A DNA stretch of 32,049 nt from an uncultured Bacteroidales bacterium (GTDB lineage Bacteria > Bacteroidota > Bacteroidia > Bacteroidales > Bacteroidaceae): NCBI GenBank assembly GCA_902798425.1, contig CADBWR010000029.1, positions 1 to 32,049 on the forward strand, given 5' to 3'. Below the pieces are notes generated by a model. The model saw only the letters and a program-made list of their open reading frames with translations. It did not search any database and was not told where the DNA came from. Shown in pieces: positions 1-9,306 of this stretch. The position numbers and the translations under genes were made by a program. Each line of letters starts with the position of its first letter. Within the stretch, counting starts at the first letter, position 1.

Positions 1-85
1 ACACAAGCAGTCCCAGGATAAAGACTACTGCCATAGATCCTCCGAAGAGTATCCAACCTTGCCATTTTTTCAATTGCTTTGCCAT
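1..85 (-). CDS. nrfA: NrfA, ammonia-forming cytochrome c nitrite reductase, N-terminal fragment
   Basis: Only the first 28 codons are inside the window; the gene runs off the left edge. The fragment starts MAKQLKKWQGW and continues into a hydrophobic stretch (ILFGGSMAVVFILGLLV), as expected for the signal peptide or anchor of a periplasmic pentahaem nitrite reductase that reduces nitrite to ammonium. No haem motif is visible, so the assignment rests on position: it lies 46 bp downstream of nrfH on the same strand, the usual nrfHA order. Any exported protein could begin this way, so the call is contextual. Confidence 0.6.
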   Translation of the reverse strand, partial: MAKQLKKWQGWILFGGSMAVVFILGLLV

Positions 86-131
86 AATATTTCTTTTTTT
101 ATTAATTCGTGAAATTGGTGTAATTCGTTGT

Positions 132-748
132 TTAGTTCATCATGTTTTGCAACCAATCAGGAACGGGAGATGGGGGCAACGGTGTTACGCCTTCAGCATT
201 TGGGGTAGCCATCAGCGAGTTCATGCCGCCGTGTGGCACACCCCGATGACAGTCCCAGCACACCTTACCGCCTGTGGCCAACTGCTGCATATAGCCCATG
301 CGGCCCGTCTTCACAAACTCTGTATTCAGCTGCGTATGGCAGCGGATACAATTGTCCATTACTACCTGGCCTGTTAGCTTCTCGGCCTTGATGGCCTGAT
401 GCTCCATGTGGCCCACGAAATATGCCGTGTGCTTCAAGCCGTCAACCGCCTTGAAACCATAATACACAGCCAGATTCTGATGGGGCACGTGACAATCGTT
501 GCACGTGGCACCGTTCTTCTGTGGTCGATACGTCCATGCGAGGAGTGGCTCCACGTAGCATAGTAAGGGGTCATGATATGGCAGTTGACGCAGGCCGACG
601 GGTTGTCGCCTATAAAATAAGTATGCGCCCTGAGCAGATACATAAACAATCCGCCGAGGCCGCATACGACGCCCGCTATCACCAGCAAACCCACCTTCTG
701 TCGATACGATAGCCAGTCCTTAAAAGCGAAAAAATCCTTTAGCTTCAT
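132..748 (-). pseudogene. nrfH: NrfH, tetrahaem quinol dehydrogenase subunit of nitrite reductase, frameshifted
   Basis: NrfH anchors NrfA to the membrane and passes electrons from menaquinol to it. The 5' part (start 748) encodes a cytoplasmic N-terminus, one membrane segment (residues about 20-40) and the first haem site CVNCH followed by YYATWSHSSHG. The rest, with haem sites CNDCH, CIRCH and CWDCH, is in a different frame that is open down to 132. Joining the frames near 515-540 restores a protein of about 205 residues with all four CxxCH motifs, the normal family plan. The shift equals one missing base (or two extra). All haem sites are intact, so this is a recent mutation or a sequencing error. 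A functional gene is possible if the base is an error. Confidence 0.85.
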
Positions 749-771
749 TCGTTATAGGTATATTTATGTTG

Positions 772-779
772 CAAATATA
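772..779 (-). promoter_or_regulatory. Promoter -7 element for nrfH-nrfA
   Basis: The minus strand reads TATATTTG, matching the Bacteroidota -7 consensus TAnnTTTG, 23 bp upstream of the nrfH start. The only nearby TTTG (795-792) is 12 bp away, too close for a normal -33 box, so the upstream element is weak or an activator is needed. Confidence 0.55.
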
Positions 780-978
780 CGGAAAATATTCCAAACTGCC
801 TAATTTTAGGACATAATAATTGTTAATCCGCCATTCTCTGTCATTCTCTTCTCAAATCTTCACAGCCCGTCCTCCAGGAATCTCAGGGACAGGCCAACTG
901 ATACAACTCCTTAGCGTGAATCAAAGTTTCTGTCCCCCCTGATTTGCGGCTTACGTAATCCTTTATAGTCCGACTTAC

Positions 979-3900
979 TTATCCTGCCATCACATATCTG
1001 AACACCTCTTCTTCTTGCAGTTCTGGTCGTTTAGTAACCATTCTTACATAATCACGAAGCAGGTGGCGCCAATCATTGGCCTTCATACTGAAGTAATGTT
1101 CCTGGAACTCACGTTGGCATTCTATGACGATATTTATAATGGTGGTACCCTCATACAGTTCCATCATGTTATGTACTAAGCGGCGCACATCTTCGTCAGC
1201 CTCCACATCTTTAAGTATGGAACTTTCAGGGACAAGCTGTATTTCTTGGGCCTTCTTAACGTCAGATGGCACCGAAATAGCAGGTGTAACATAGTTGTCC
1301 TCGTCGTCTGCCCACTTGTTACACTGCGCCATGACAGTATTCAGCGCCTGTTCCTGTCCTTCGGGCGGGTACTTGTATTTCTTTAGCAGACGCTTCACCA
1401 TAACACGCATCTTGGCACGCGCTGTGTCCTTATGGTTCCAGTCTATAGTGCGGTTCTTGCGCAGCTGTTCAGTCAGTTCTTTGGTCAGTTTCACAAACTC
1501 CTCGCTCGAGTAGGCTTCCTTTACGCCCTCAGGTGAGCTGAGCGCATCGTAAAAGGCCTTCTCTTCGATGGTTAGTCCCAGTTCGTCGCCTTCGTGTTCA
1601 GACTGTTTTATTTCGTCTGCCATCCGCAACAGTTCGGCTATTACCTCTTCGTTGGTCAGCATTCCTTTCAGATAGTTCGACAGCGCATTGTTCATCATCT
1701 CGCTGAACTTCAAACTCTGTACCACGTTTGTCCGTTCAAATTTGCGTAGCTTTTCTTTTATCAGGCCCTCCAAGAGTTTCAGTGCCAAGTTACGCTCTTT
1801 CATCTTCTTGATTTCTGCAAGGAAACCATCGTTGAACAGCGAGAACTTCACATTCGTCAGCACCTCGACGCCCTGACTCTGCAGGCTCTGTTCCAGCAGC
1901 CGTGCTATGCGCTCATTGATGTCGTGCTTCGTGATAGACGTTCCTTTGGCATCCAGTCTTTGCAGCATCACCCTCACTGCATCCATGAAGGTGACCTCCA
2001 ACTTGTCGTGGTCTGTCAGCAACGATTTACACAGCGTCTGTGCGTTGTGCAGCAGCTGACTCTCGACAATAAAGTTCTTGCGTCTGTCCTGCTTGTCAAC
2101 CGACAGCATGAAGTTCACTCCTGCAGTAATCAGTTTGCTACGCTCGGGGTCTGTGCCTTCATACCATCCGCTATAATCGAAGCCGTGCAACAAGTCTCGG
2201 CATATCTCCAGTTTCTCTTGGAACTTCACCAGTGCAGTCTTTCCAATGTCGGGATCACCAAACTGTTTCTTGTCGCGGCTGGTGTAGTCTTGCATGGCTT
2301 GCTTCAAAGCACCTGCTATACCCACATAATCTACAACCAAGCCACCTTCCTTTTCAGGAAACACACGATTTACGCGAGCTATGGCCTGCATCAGGTTGTG
2401 CTCCTTCATGGGCTTATAGACATACATCGTGGCCAGCGACGGCACATCGAATCCTGTCAGCCACATATCCACCACGATAGCTATCTTCATGGGGCTGTTG
2501 TCGTCCTTGAACAGGGCAGCATACTCCTTGTTGCGCTTGGCGTCTATCACGTCGTGCCATTCCGGATTGTCAGTGTTGGCTGCACTCGCCACCACGTGCA
2601 CCTTTTCCGTCCATTCGGGGCGCATCTCCAGCATTCTTCTGTATATCTTCACAGCAGCCTCTTTATTATATGCCACTATCATCGCCTTACCTGTCAGTTC
2701 ATATTGGCGGTACTTCTCATAGTGCTCAATGATGTCTTTACAGAGGCTGTCTATCGTATCTTGGTGACACAATATCCTTTTCAGTCCGCTGTTCTCCTGC
2801 CGTGCCTTGTTGATTTGCTCGTCTGTTGCTCCTTCGTTTGCCAGCAGGTCAAACTCATCGTCCAGCTTCCGCAGCGCCTCTTCGTTCAGATTCAGCTTGA
2901 TGACACGGCTCTCATAGTAGACAGGCTTCGTTGCTCCGTCGGCCACTGCCTGCGTCATGTCGTAGACGTCGATGTAGTCGCCAAACACCTCCTTTGTGTC
3001 TCTATCCCTTTGAGAGATGGGCGTACCTGTAAATCCGATAAACGAGGCATTGGGCAGCGATTCTCTCATCAGTAGCGCAAAGCCCTTCTTCATCTTCTCT
3101 GCTTTCGTGTCCCAGTGCTCGTCGCCATACTGAGAGCGGTGTGCCTCGTCGGTTATCACGATGATGTTTTCTCGGTCAGAGAGCAGTCCCGTACCTTCCT
3201 CAAACTTCTGAATAGTGGTAAAGATGATACCCCCTGTTTGCAGGTCCTTCAACTTCCTTACCAGGTCTTCACGGCCTGCCGTCTTGGTCAGCTTTCCTTT
3301 CTCGTTCAGGTCAAAACCTACACGCTGCGGCTCTTGTCTGAGGAACTTTTGGCATCCTGCAAACTGCTCATACAGCTGTTGGTCAAGGTCGTTTCTGTCT
3401 GTTACTACCACAATGGTACATTGCGGATAGCGCTGCACCAGCAGATGCACGTAGAACACCATCGACAGCGACTTTCCCGAACCTTGCGTATGCCAGAACA
3501 CGCCAATCTTTCCGTCGCCCCCTATGGCTTTGTCAGTCTTTACCAATGCTTTGTTCACGGCAAAATACTGGTGATAGGCTCCCATGATTTTGGCCGTGCG
3601 TCCGTCTTTATGGTCAAAGCAGATGAAGTTCTGCAGAATGTCTATCAACCGTTCTCTTTGGAAGATGCCATTGAAGAACGTCTCATAGTCGGCAAATGCC
3701 GTGGTTTCCATGTCTCCGTCCACGCTTTTCCATTCCATGTAGCGGTTCTCCTTGGCCGTGATAGTTCCAGCCTTTGACGTCAGCTGGTCGCTAATCACAG
3801 AGAAAGCGTTATAGACAAACAGCGACGGACACTTCTGCTGATACTGTTTGATTTGTCGGTATGCGTCCTCGTCGCTGGCCTCTTCTCTGGTGGGCGATTT

Positions 3901-4353
3901 CAGTTCTATTACGACCAGCGGAAGACCATTGACAAAGACCACCATGTCGCAGCGTATCTTCTCATACTCAACTACCGTCCACTGGTTAACCACTTTAAAT
4001 TGGTTTTGCAGGGGACTCTCAAAGTTCACCAGTCTTACCAGTGCAGTCTTTGCCCGTCCGTCTTCCGAGTACTTCACCTCTACACCGTTCTGCACATAGT
4101 CCATCAGCGTCTCGTTGCGCTGTTCCAGTATGCCCTCGTTGACGTGTGTCACCAGACGGAAAGCCTCTTGCAGCACTTCGTCACTCAGCATCGGGTTCTG
4201 CCTGCGTAGCGCATCCTGCAAGTCCGCCTCATAGTAGGGATTCCTGTATTCACGCTCTACGTTGTAGCCACACTCATACTGATATCCCAAATCTTGGAAT
4301 AGCTGTATCAGCGTATTCTCGTAGCTCTCTTCGGTGAAATTATTGGTACTCAT
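979..4353 (-). CDS. hsdR: HsdR, type I restriction endonuclease R subunit
   Basis: HsdR is the translocating and cleaving subunit of a type I restriction-modification complex (R2M2S), acting on DNA lacking host methylation. In the 1124-residue product the nuclease domain comes first, with a PD-(D/E)xK-type core ending IELKSPT (about residue 147). Superfamily 2 helicase motifs follow: Walker A TQGSGKS (about 288-295), DEAH box TDEAHRSQYG (about 400), GFTGTP, and motif VI QAIARVNR (about 653). A helical C-terminal region follows, as in the family. Length is normal. It is the last gene of the hsd operon, separated from hsdS by the DUF262-HNH and four-helix-bundle genes. Its leader carries the CCTAG decamer array. 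No truncation is visible. Confidence 0.97.
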   Translation of the reverse strand: MSTNNFTEESYENTLIQLFQDLGYQYECGYNVEREYRNPYYEADLQDALRRQNPMLSDEVLQEAFRLVTHVNEGILEQRNETLMDYVQNGVEVKYSEDGRAKTALVRLVNFESPLQNQFKVVNQWTVVEYEKIRCDMVVFVNGLPLVVIELKSPTREEASDEDAYRQIKQYQQKCPSLFVYNAFSVISDQLTSKAGTITAKENRYMEWKSVDGDMETTAFADYETFFNGIFQRERLIDILQNFICFDHKDGRTAKIMGAYHQYFAVNKALVKTDKAIGGDGKIGVFWHTQGSGKSLSMVFYVHLLVQRYPQCTIVVVTDRNDLDQQLYEQFAGCQKFLRQEPQRVGFDLNEKGKLTKTAGREDLVRKLKDLQTGGIIFTTIQKFEEGTGLLSDRENIIVITDEAHRSQYGDEHWDTKAEKMKKGFALLMRESLPNASFIGFTGTPISQRDRDTKEVFGDYIDVYDMTQAVADGATKPVYYESRVIKLNLNEEALRKLDDEFDLLANEGATDEQINKARQENSGLKRILCHQDTIDSLCKDIIEHYEKYRQYELTGKAMIVAYNKEAAVKIYRRMLEMRPEWTEKVHVVASAANTDNPEWHDVIDAKRNKEYAALFKDDNSPMKIAIVVDMWLTGFDVPSLATMYVYKPMKEHNLMQAIARVNRVFPEKEGGLVVDYVGIAGALKQAMQDYTSRDKKQFGDPDIGKTALVKFQEKLEICRDLLHGFDYSGWYEGTDPERSKLITAGVNFMLSVDKQDRRKNFIVESQLLHNAQTLCKSLLTDHDKLEVTFMDAVRVMLQRLDAKGTSITKHDINERIARLLEQSLQSQGVEVLTNVKFSLFNDGFLAEIKKMKERNLALKLLEGLIKEKLRKFERTNVVQSLKFSEMMNNALSNYLKGMLTNEEVIAELLRMADEIKQSEHEGDELGLTIEEKAFYDALSSPEGVKEAYSSEEFVKLTKELTEQLRKNRTIDWNHKDTARAKMRVMVKRLLKKYKYPPEGQEQALNTVMAQCNKWADDEDNYVTPAISVPSDVKKAQEIQLVPESSILKDVEADEDVRRLVHNMMELYEGTTIINIVIECQREFQEHYFSMKANDWRHLLRDYVRMVTKRPELQEEEVFRYVMAG

Positions 4354-4380
4354 ATTTCTTTTTAGTTTTTTTGTTTTCTT

Positions 4381-4500
4381 TCTAGGTCCTCCTAGGTTTT
4401 TCTAGGATTTCCTAGATTTTCCTAGGCTTTCCTAGAGAGCTTCCTAGGTTCTCCTAGGGGTTCCTTGGCCCTACTAGCTTTTCCTAGTTCTCTCTAGCTC
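4381..4500. repeat. CCTAG decamer array between hsdR and the four-helix-bundle gene
   Basis: About 12 degenerate units, each beginning (C/T)CTAG and followed by T/C-rich spacer, repeat with a period of 10 bp; a 2-bp phase step occurs near 4441. Several units contain the self-complementary hexamer CCTAGG. The array overlaps the 3' end of the upstream gene, whose TAG stop (4476-4474) is itself the CTAG of a unit, and ends 27 bp before the hsdR start. Confidence 0.9.
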
Positions 4501-5133
4501 TTCCTCCAGCTCTTTTATTCTAGCTTTCAGCTGCTTGTTCTCCACTTCCAGTGCCCTCATATGGGCGTCCAGCTCTTGGCGATAGCCAGTGCGGGCAGCG
4601 TGCATACGCTCCTTGATGCCACCCTCAGTCACAAAGCGGTGCTCCAGCTTCTCTATATAGGCGCACATCATCTTGTCCGTCTGGTGGCAGAGGGTGAGAG
4701 CCAAGTTAGCCATCTCCTCGTCGTTCATCTTAGCCAATAGAGGCTCATAGTCGCTGTAGTCGTTGTGCGAGTGGCAGAAGTCGCGGAGTCGTCGCTGGCG
4801 TTCGCTGTCTGCAGCCCACAACGGCAGATGGTGGGTATTCAGGTAGTCCTGATAGTCCAGGCGCAGTTCTTGCAAACTGCCACGTGCCACGTTCAGCAGC
4901 TTTATTTCCATCTCTGAGCTGGTCTGTCCGTCCTCGCTGCCCTCTACGATGTTCTGCTTGCCACTGCGAGCAGCCTGCACCATCTGGTCTACCGTTCGGT
5001 CGCCATGGGCAGGAAGGTAGCGCTTGCAGAACTCCACCGTCAGCTGGTAGATGGCGTCGCTCTTGCGGTAGAAGTAGAGCTCCTTCCACACCACCGCTTT
5101 CTTCAGCACCTTCCCTTTAGTATCATATTCCAT
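4474..5133 (-). CDS. Four-helix-bundle protein (23S rRNA intervening-sequence type) with C-terminal coiled coil
   Basis: The 219-residue product has the pattern of the four-helix-bundle family first seen in 23S rRNA intervening sequences: LYFYRKSDAIYQLTVEFC near residue 20, then RTVDQMVQAARSGKQNIVEGSE and SRGSLQELRLDYQDYL-like segments. Its function is not established; members occur often beside type I restriction genes. Residues about 185-219 are charged and heptad-like (ENKQLKARIKELEEELERTR), a likely coiled coil, so this form is longer than the minimal family member. Decamer arrays flank the gene on both sides. A structural or RNA-binding role is only inference. Confidence 0.8.
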   Translation of the reverse strand: MEYDTKGKVLKKAVVWKELYFYRKSDAIYQLTVEFCKRYLPAHGDRTVDQMVQAARSGKQNIVEGSEDGQTSSEMEIKLLNVARGSLQELRLDYQDYLNTHHLPLWAADSERQRRLRDFCHSHNDYSDYEPLLAKMNDEEMANLALTLCHQTDKMMCAYIEKLEHRFVTEGGIKERMHAARTGYRQELDAHMRALEVENKQLKARIKELEEELERTRKS

Positions 5134-5160
5134 GTTTCAGTTCTTTTTATTTCTTTTTTA

Positions 5161-5260
5161 TCTTAGTTATTCTTAGGTCTTCCTAGATTCTCCTAGGTAT
5201 TCTTAGATAATCCTAGCTTCTCCTAGATATTCCTAGATAATCCTCGGAATTCCTAATTTG
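5161..5260. repeat. Second CCTAG/CTTAG decamer array, upstream of the four-helix-bundle gene
   Basis: Ten units in strict 10-bp register, each beginning TC(C/T)TAG with variable spacer (one unit has TCCTCGG, the last TCCTAA). It lies between the DUF262-HNH gene end and the four-helix-bundle start, in the same orientation as the array at 4381-4500, so the two arrays bracket that gene as direct repeats. Confidence 0.9.
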
Positions 5261-5281
5261 CTTCATATCACTTCTGCTTTT

Positions 5282-7057
5282 CTATTCGCACAATTTCTTA
5301 TAAGCCTTCTTTATAATGCCTGACATCAACTTCCTTCTCTCTTCCAAGAAGGTAAAGTAATCCATAGACTCAAAGCCTATTGGCAATGCGTTTTGTTCGC
5401 ATGCAAGCCTATATCCTTCCTCACCAAGTTTCTCACGATAACGCCCTACATAGTCTGCTGGTGGGTTATCTGCAATGTCGATATTTGTATTATAATCCAA
5501 ATAGGTAAAGTTGGCAATCTGATTGCGATCTCTATCAGAGTCGAAGCCTTGATGCTTCAAATAGTTCTTGGGGAAGATATGGTGCTTGTCTATTGCCTTC
5601 TTCTTTCCGCTTCCGCCCTTTTCCCAGTAAACGGAGAGAGGAGAAGTGGAAAAGAGCATTGGCGTACCCAAAACATTGATTGAGGCAATATATCCATACC
5701 AAGAAGGTGAGATTGCCGACTAACTATGTAAATCATCAGGTAATGTCTTAGTAAAGAAATCTTCCGTAAAGTTTAGTTCTACCTCTTTATTGAAATAATC
5801 CACAAATCCCTGTGCATCTTTGACATCTCTAAGGTCTGCAAAATTCCTCTCTACTGATGATTCTGGAGCCAATCCGTAATACTGACGGACAAGCGACATG
5901 AAGATAAACTTTGTGATAACCTTCCTTAATTCTAATGGCCCAACGTGATATTGATATTTACCCATCAGATACCATACATAGCCGTAAATAACAACGTATG
6001 ATGAAGATACAAGATTACCTCTTATATAACCAGCATTAGGGAACAGATTCAGATAAGCATGCCAATTGTTAACATCCATTACTAAGTCGAGAGCATTTTT
6101 GAATATCTCGAGATTCTCCTTGCGAGTCTCTTCACTTGTCTCTCCTGTTTTCAGGTTCTTACCTCGTAATATCTTATAACCATATCTCATCCTGGCTCTG
6201 TTGAAGCCATAACCCATAGCTATACGGATAAGGTGAGAAGGGTCAACGTCAATTATGTTATTGAATGAAGTGCCATCCAGAGGGATTCGACTCTCTGTGC
6301 AGAACTTCATGATTTTGTCGTGTACGTCATTATCATATACAGAAAGCAATGTCTCAATGAAGTTATTCTCGTTTAGATTTTGTCCACCAGAGTTTACACG
6401 CTTAAAGATATCTGCCACATCTTCTTCATCAGCCTTTTGCCTGATTTTCAGAACAGGCAGGGAATAGTCCTTCAAGTCGAGAAGCGCATTCAGATTCTCT
6501 TCAATGGTTATTTCCTCATCATCGGTTAGTTTTGGTTCTTCCTTAGAAACCTTATATTCGTTCAACCTCTTGATGAATTCTCTTCTGAACTTAGTGGCTT
6601 CGTGCCTGTCGTCTGCCTCAAACAGTTTGCTAATGTCATTAATCCACAATGGATCCTTTTCGTATCTGTTTGACCATACCTCAAATTTTGCTTCAAGCGG
6701 ATTGTATACTATTCGTATTCTCCTTTCTTTAAATCTCTTATCCTTTACCTTGATGCCATACATAGAAGCAATGAGTGAAGTAAGGCGCTGCTGTCCGTCT
6801 ATCACCAAGTCTTCAGAACGCTTATAGTTCTTTTCGTTCAGACCTATCTGCTTTACATTTTCGTAATCTTCAGGAGCAGACCATATCATAATATAGCCAA
6901 TGGGAAAGCCTTTCAGCATAGAGTCAAGCAAGTCCCTTACCTTGTTGTCTTTCCAAACAAAAGGACGCTGCAAATCAGGCAATCCCAGTTTGCCGGACTT
7001 GATATCTTTCAAGAGGTCTTCCACCTCCATTGGTATATTATCATACAACTCTGCCAT
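5282..7057 (-). pseudogene. DUF262 (GmrSD-like) nuclease with C-terminal HNH domain, interrupted by in-frame TAG
   Basis: The family includes GmrSD-type IV restriction enzymes, with an N-terminal DUF262 nucleotide-binding domain and a C-terminal DUF1524/HNH nuclease. The first open part (7057-5720, 445 residues) carries DLQR (28-31), FPIG (51-54) and the DGQQR signature (87-91). A TAG at 5722-5720 ends it after PDDLHS. The same frame then continues without another stop to 5282 and encodes WYGYIASINVLG and the HNH motif HHIFPKNYL (composite residue about 492). The second part has no ATG near its beginning. One codon therefore splits an otherwise full-length gene of about 591 codons. It starts 12 bp after hsdS. 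It could be a dead nuclease, two separately made domains, or a readthrough product. Confidence 0.85.
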
Positions 7058-7069
7058 AATATCTTTGTT

Positions 7070-8281
7070 TTAGATTTCTACTTCATTTACTTTCAGTTCT
7101 CCAGACATCAACTTTGGAAGGAGGGTGTCACGAAGAGTCGCGAGGCGGCGAGATTCTAATTCGTTGGATATAATCTGATTGAAAATAGGCTCCATTAGTG
7201 AATCTATCTTCTTCAGAGTATCAGTATCCGGAAAAGTAACTTTTGCTTTATCCAACTCCCCGCGTTTAATATGACCCATAGTTACAGCCTTATCCTTTGC
7301 TATACGAATAAAGTTGTCAAGATGGTATTTCGTCCATTGGTACACAAACCATTTAGGTTTTTCTTTTGGTACTACAACAAACAGATGCTGATTCAATCCG
7401 CATTTACCGCCGCACCATATTTTTACCATTAAGGTTCCAGACCAAGAGAAGATAATATCACCATCTTTAATAATATACTTTTCACCTATCTTTGAAGGTG
7501 AACAATATTCACTATTTGAGTCAAACCCACCTTGTCCCAATTCTTTTATCTTCAATACTGGCAGTCCTTCTTCTCCTTCTTCTGGGCGAAATTTCTGCAT
7601 TGCTAAACCATTAATGTAATCAGCAATAGAAGAAAGACTCTCTACTCTCCATCCTTTTGGAATCATTCCCAGTTCACTATCTACGAACTCTCCATTTTTG
7701 AAGGGCTCAAAATCTACAAACCAAGACTTAAACAAAGTCTGTGCCTGCTGCTCCAAATTCTCGTTTATCTTACGATTGACCTCAATTTTGTCATCGAGAG
7801 ATTTAAGGATGGAAACAGCTTCTTTCATGTATTCGGACGAATACAAAGGAATAGGCATGTCAACAAGAGACTTTACGTTTAAAGTTGGTTGAACTGTTGT
7901 GTTTAAATTCTCATGTATGTAGTGCTGCCCTTTAGGAGAGTCAATATAGTATTTTACCCAAGAGGTCAACAATTTATCTTTAATGTCAATTAAACATGTA
8001 GCTCTTACAAGATTGCAACCAGCAAAGGACTTAGGGACAATTGCGGTTTTACCAATTGTACCCACAACGCTTATTATTAATTCGCCACCTAATAATTTAG
8101 TCCTTTTATATTTTGCGTCATTCTCTAACGAGGTGGTTTCAAGTTCATTTCTACATCTAAGTCCCGAAATAATATTGTTTACTTTTATTACAGGGACTCC
8201 ATTGGGCACGCTGGCACCAGGTTGAACAATGCCATATCCAATCTTTCTATCTGTCAATGTGCCTAATTGTACTTCTTCCAT
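7070..8281 (-). CDS. hsdS: HsdS, type I restriction-modification specificity subunit
   Basis: HsdS sets the DNA target of the complex. The 403-residue protein has two target-recognition half-domains, each followed by a conserved helix: the first ends around VSILKSLDDKIEVNRKINENLEQQAQTLFKSWF (about 155-195) and the second in the C-terminal segment ending RRLATLRDTLLPKLMSGEL. Length is normal for two recognition domains. The start at 8281 is 11 bp after the stop of the preceding gene, indicating one transcript. There is only one hsdS, and no recombinase or duplicated hsdS fragment is seen, so no shuffling system is evident. Codon composition is more A/T-rich than hsdR or hsdM, common for specificity genes exchanged between strains. 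Confidence 0.95.
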   Translation of the reverse strand: MEEVQLGTLTDRKIGYGIVQPGASVPNGVPVIKVNNIISGLRCRNELETTSLENDAKYKRTKLLGGELIISVVGTIGKTAIVPKSFAGCNLVRATCLIDIKDKLLTSWVKYYIDSPKGQHYIHENLNTTVQPTLNVKSLVDMPIPLYSSEYMKEAVSILKSLDDKIEVNRKINENLEQQAQTLFKSWFVDFEPFKNGEFVDSELGMIPKGWRVESLSSIADYINGLAMQKFRPEEGEEGLPVLKIKELGQGGFDSNSEYCSPSKIGEKYIIKDGDIIFSWSGTLMVKIWCGGKCGLNQHLFVVVPKEKPKWFVYQWTKYHLDNFIRIAKDKAVTMGHIKRGELDKAKVTFPDTDTLKKIDSLMEPIFNQIISNELESRRLATLRDTLLPKLMSGELKVNEVEI

Positions 8282-8292
8282 AAATGAGAATT

Positions 8293-9258
8293 TTAAAACA
8301 TTATTTCATAAGAACCTTTAGTGCGTAACTGTTCTATCTTATAGGTAACGTCTTTATTCCATGCTTCAATGGATGGACGATGTTGCTCATCGTAACATTG
8401 TAATATTTTGTCGCGCATCTCAGGTTCTAAAAGTCCTTCTAATATATACAACTGCTCTTCAGGGTAAAAAGCCAAAGTGTATTTATGAAGTCTCTTTATC
8501 AAGCCTAGGGCTTCGCCTACTATTCCGTTGACATTCCCTTCATTCATCGGCATCACAAGGTTGCTCATACTTAATCCATGAGCATACTGTGAGATGTAAG
8601 AGAGTAAGTCAAAGCCATCACAATAATCAAGCAGTTTATATAAATCTTGCCATTTGTATTGATTGCTGCCGATTTTCTTGTAATTCTTAAACTCCTTGAA
8701 TTTCCAGTTTCTATCTTCAACAATTCTATCGAAAGCCTCTCTATCTTTTTGCTTAAGCGGTGAATCTTCTATCATCATTTGAGCCTCTCGAATTAAACGT
8801 TGTCTATGCTCACGATTTAGACGTGTCTCCTCTTTAGATTTAGAGAGTTCTTCAGCAGACAAACAACCTTCGTTTACATTATTTTCTGGAAGCACTTCCA
8901 AATTCCGTTCACAGCCATCAATCACATATAAGCTATGTCTCAAAACAAGCAGATTTTTGTCTGACTCCATATATATCAAACGGAATACAGCCACACTATC
9001 ACCAAGCATTCGTAAAATACAATTAGATGACAGATAGTCCTTATTATTGAGTACCACTTTAATGAGAGTATCAAAAGACATAAGCCGTAGATAGCAGAAA
9101 TGAGCTACATATCCTTTCAAGAACTGAACATTAGCATAATCATACAGATTCGTCAATCTTTTCACTGTATTCATATACATGTAAAAAGAATATAGGAATC
9201 TGTTGATGGCGATATAGCCAAATTCCTCTGTTCCGTCTATGTGATATTTAGGCCCCAT
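8293..9258 (-). CDS. Unknown mostly helical protein in the hsd operon
   Basis: I do not recognise this 321-residue protein with confidence. It is predicted soluble. The N-terminal half is rich in aromatic and hydrophobic residues (NRFLYSFYMYMNTVKRL; YVAHFCYLRLMSFDTL). A charged linker at about 130-165 and a helical C-terminal half containing LSYISQYAHGLSMSNLV follow. The overall look is vaguely like DUF5677-type helical proteins, but this is weak. It sits between the RhuM-family gene (48 bp) and hsdS (11 bp) on the same strand, so it is probably cotranscribed and may be a defence accessory. Its A/T-rich composition matches hsdS rather than hsdM. Confidence 0.7.
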   Translation of the reverse strand: MGPKYHIDGTEEFGYIAINRFLYSFYMYMNTVKRLTNLYDYANVQFLKGYVAHFCYLRLMSFDTLIKVVLNNKDYLSSNCILRMLGDSVAVFRLIYMESDKNLLVLRHSLYVIDGCERNLEVLPENNVNEGCLSAEELSKSKEETRLNREHRQRLIREAQMMIEDSPLKQKDREAFDRIVEDRNWKFKEFKNYKKIGSNQYKWQDLYKLLDYCDGFDLLSYISQYAHGLSMSNLVMPMNEGNVNGIVGEALGLIKRLHKYTLAFYPEEQLYILEGLLEPEMRDKILQCYDEQHRPSIEAWNKDVTYKIEQLRTKGSYEIMF

Positions 9259-9306
9259 TCAATATATTTTCTGACTCTATTCTTTCCACTCTTCCATAAA
9301 TGGTAT

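Noticed and set aside
886-936. GGGACAG...CTGTCCC dyad as hsdR terminator
   Set aside because: A 7-bp stem with a 37-nt loop and no T tract is too weak to call.
1924-3075. 383-codon open frame opposite hsdR
   Set aside because: Lies fully antisense to the conserved helicase domain of hsdR, and its translation shows no family pattern.
4381-5260. Decamer arrays as a CRISPR array
   Set aside because: The unit is 10 bp with no distinct repeat and spacer structure; no cas genes are present.
5282-5671. HNH fragment as a separate 129-residue gene
   Set aside because: It has only a TTG near its beginning and shares the frame of the upstream DUF262 gene, so it is treated as the 3' part of that gene.
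7070-8281. Phase-variable hsdS inversion system
   Set aside because: Only one hsdS, no partial hsdS copies, no inverted repeats around it and no recombinase gene in the window.
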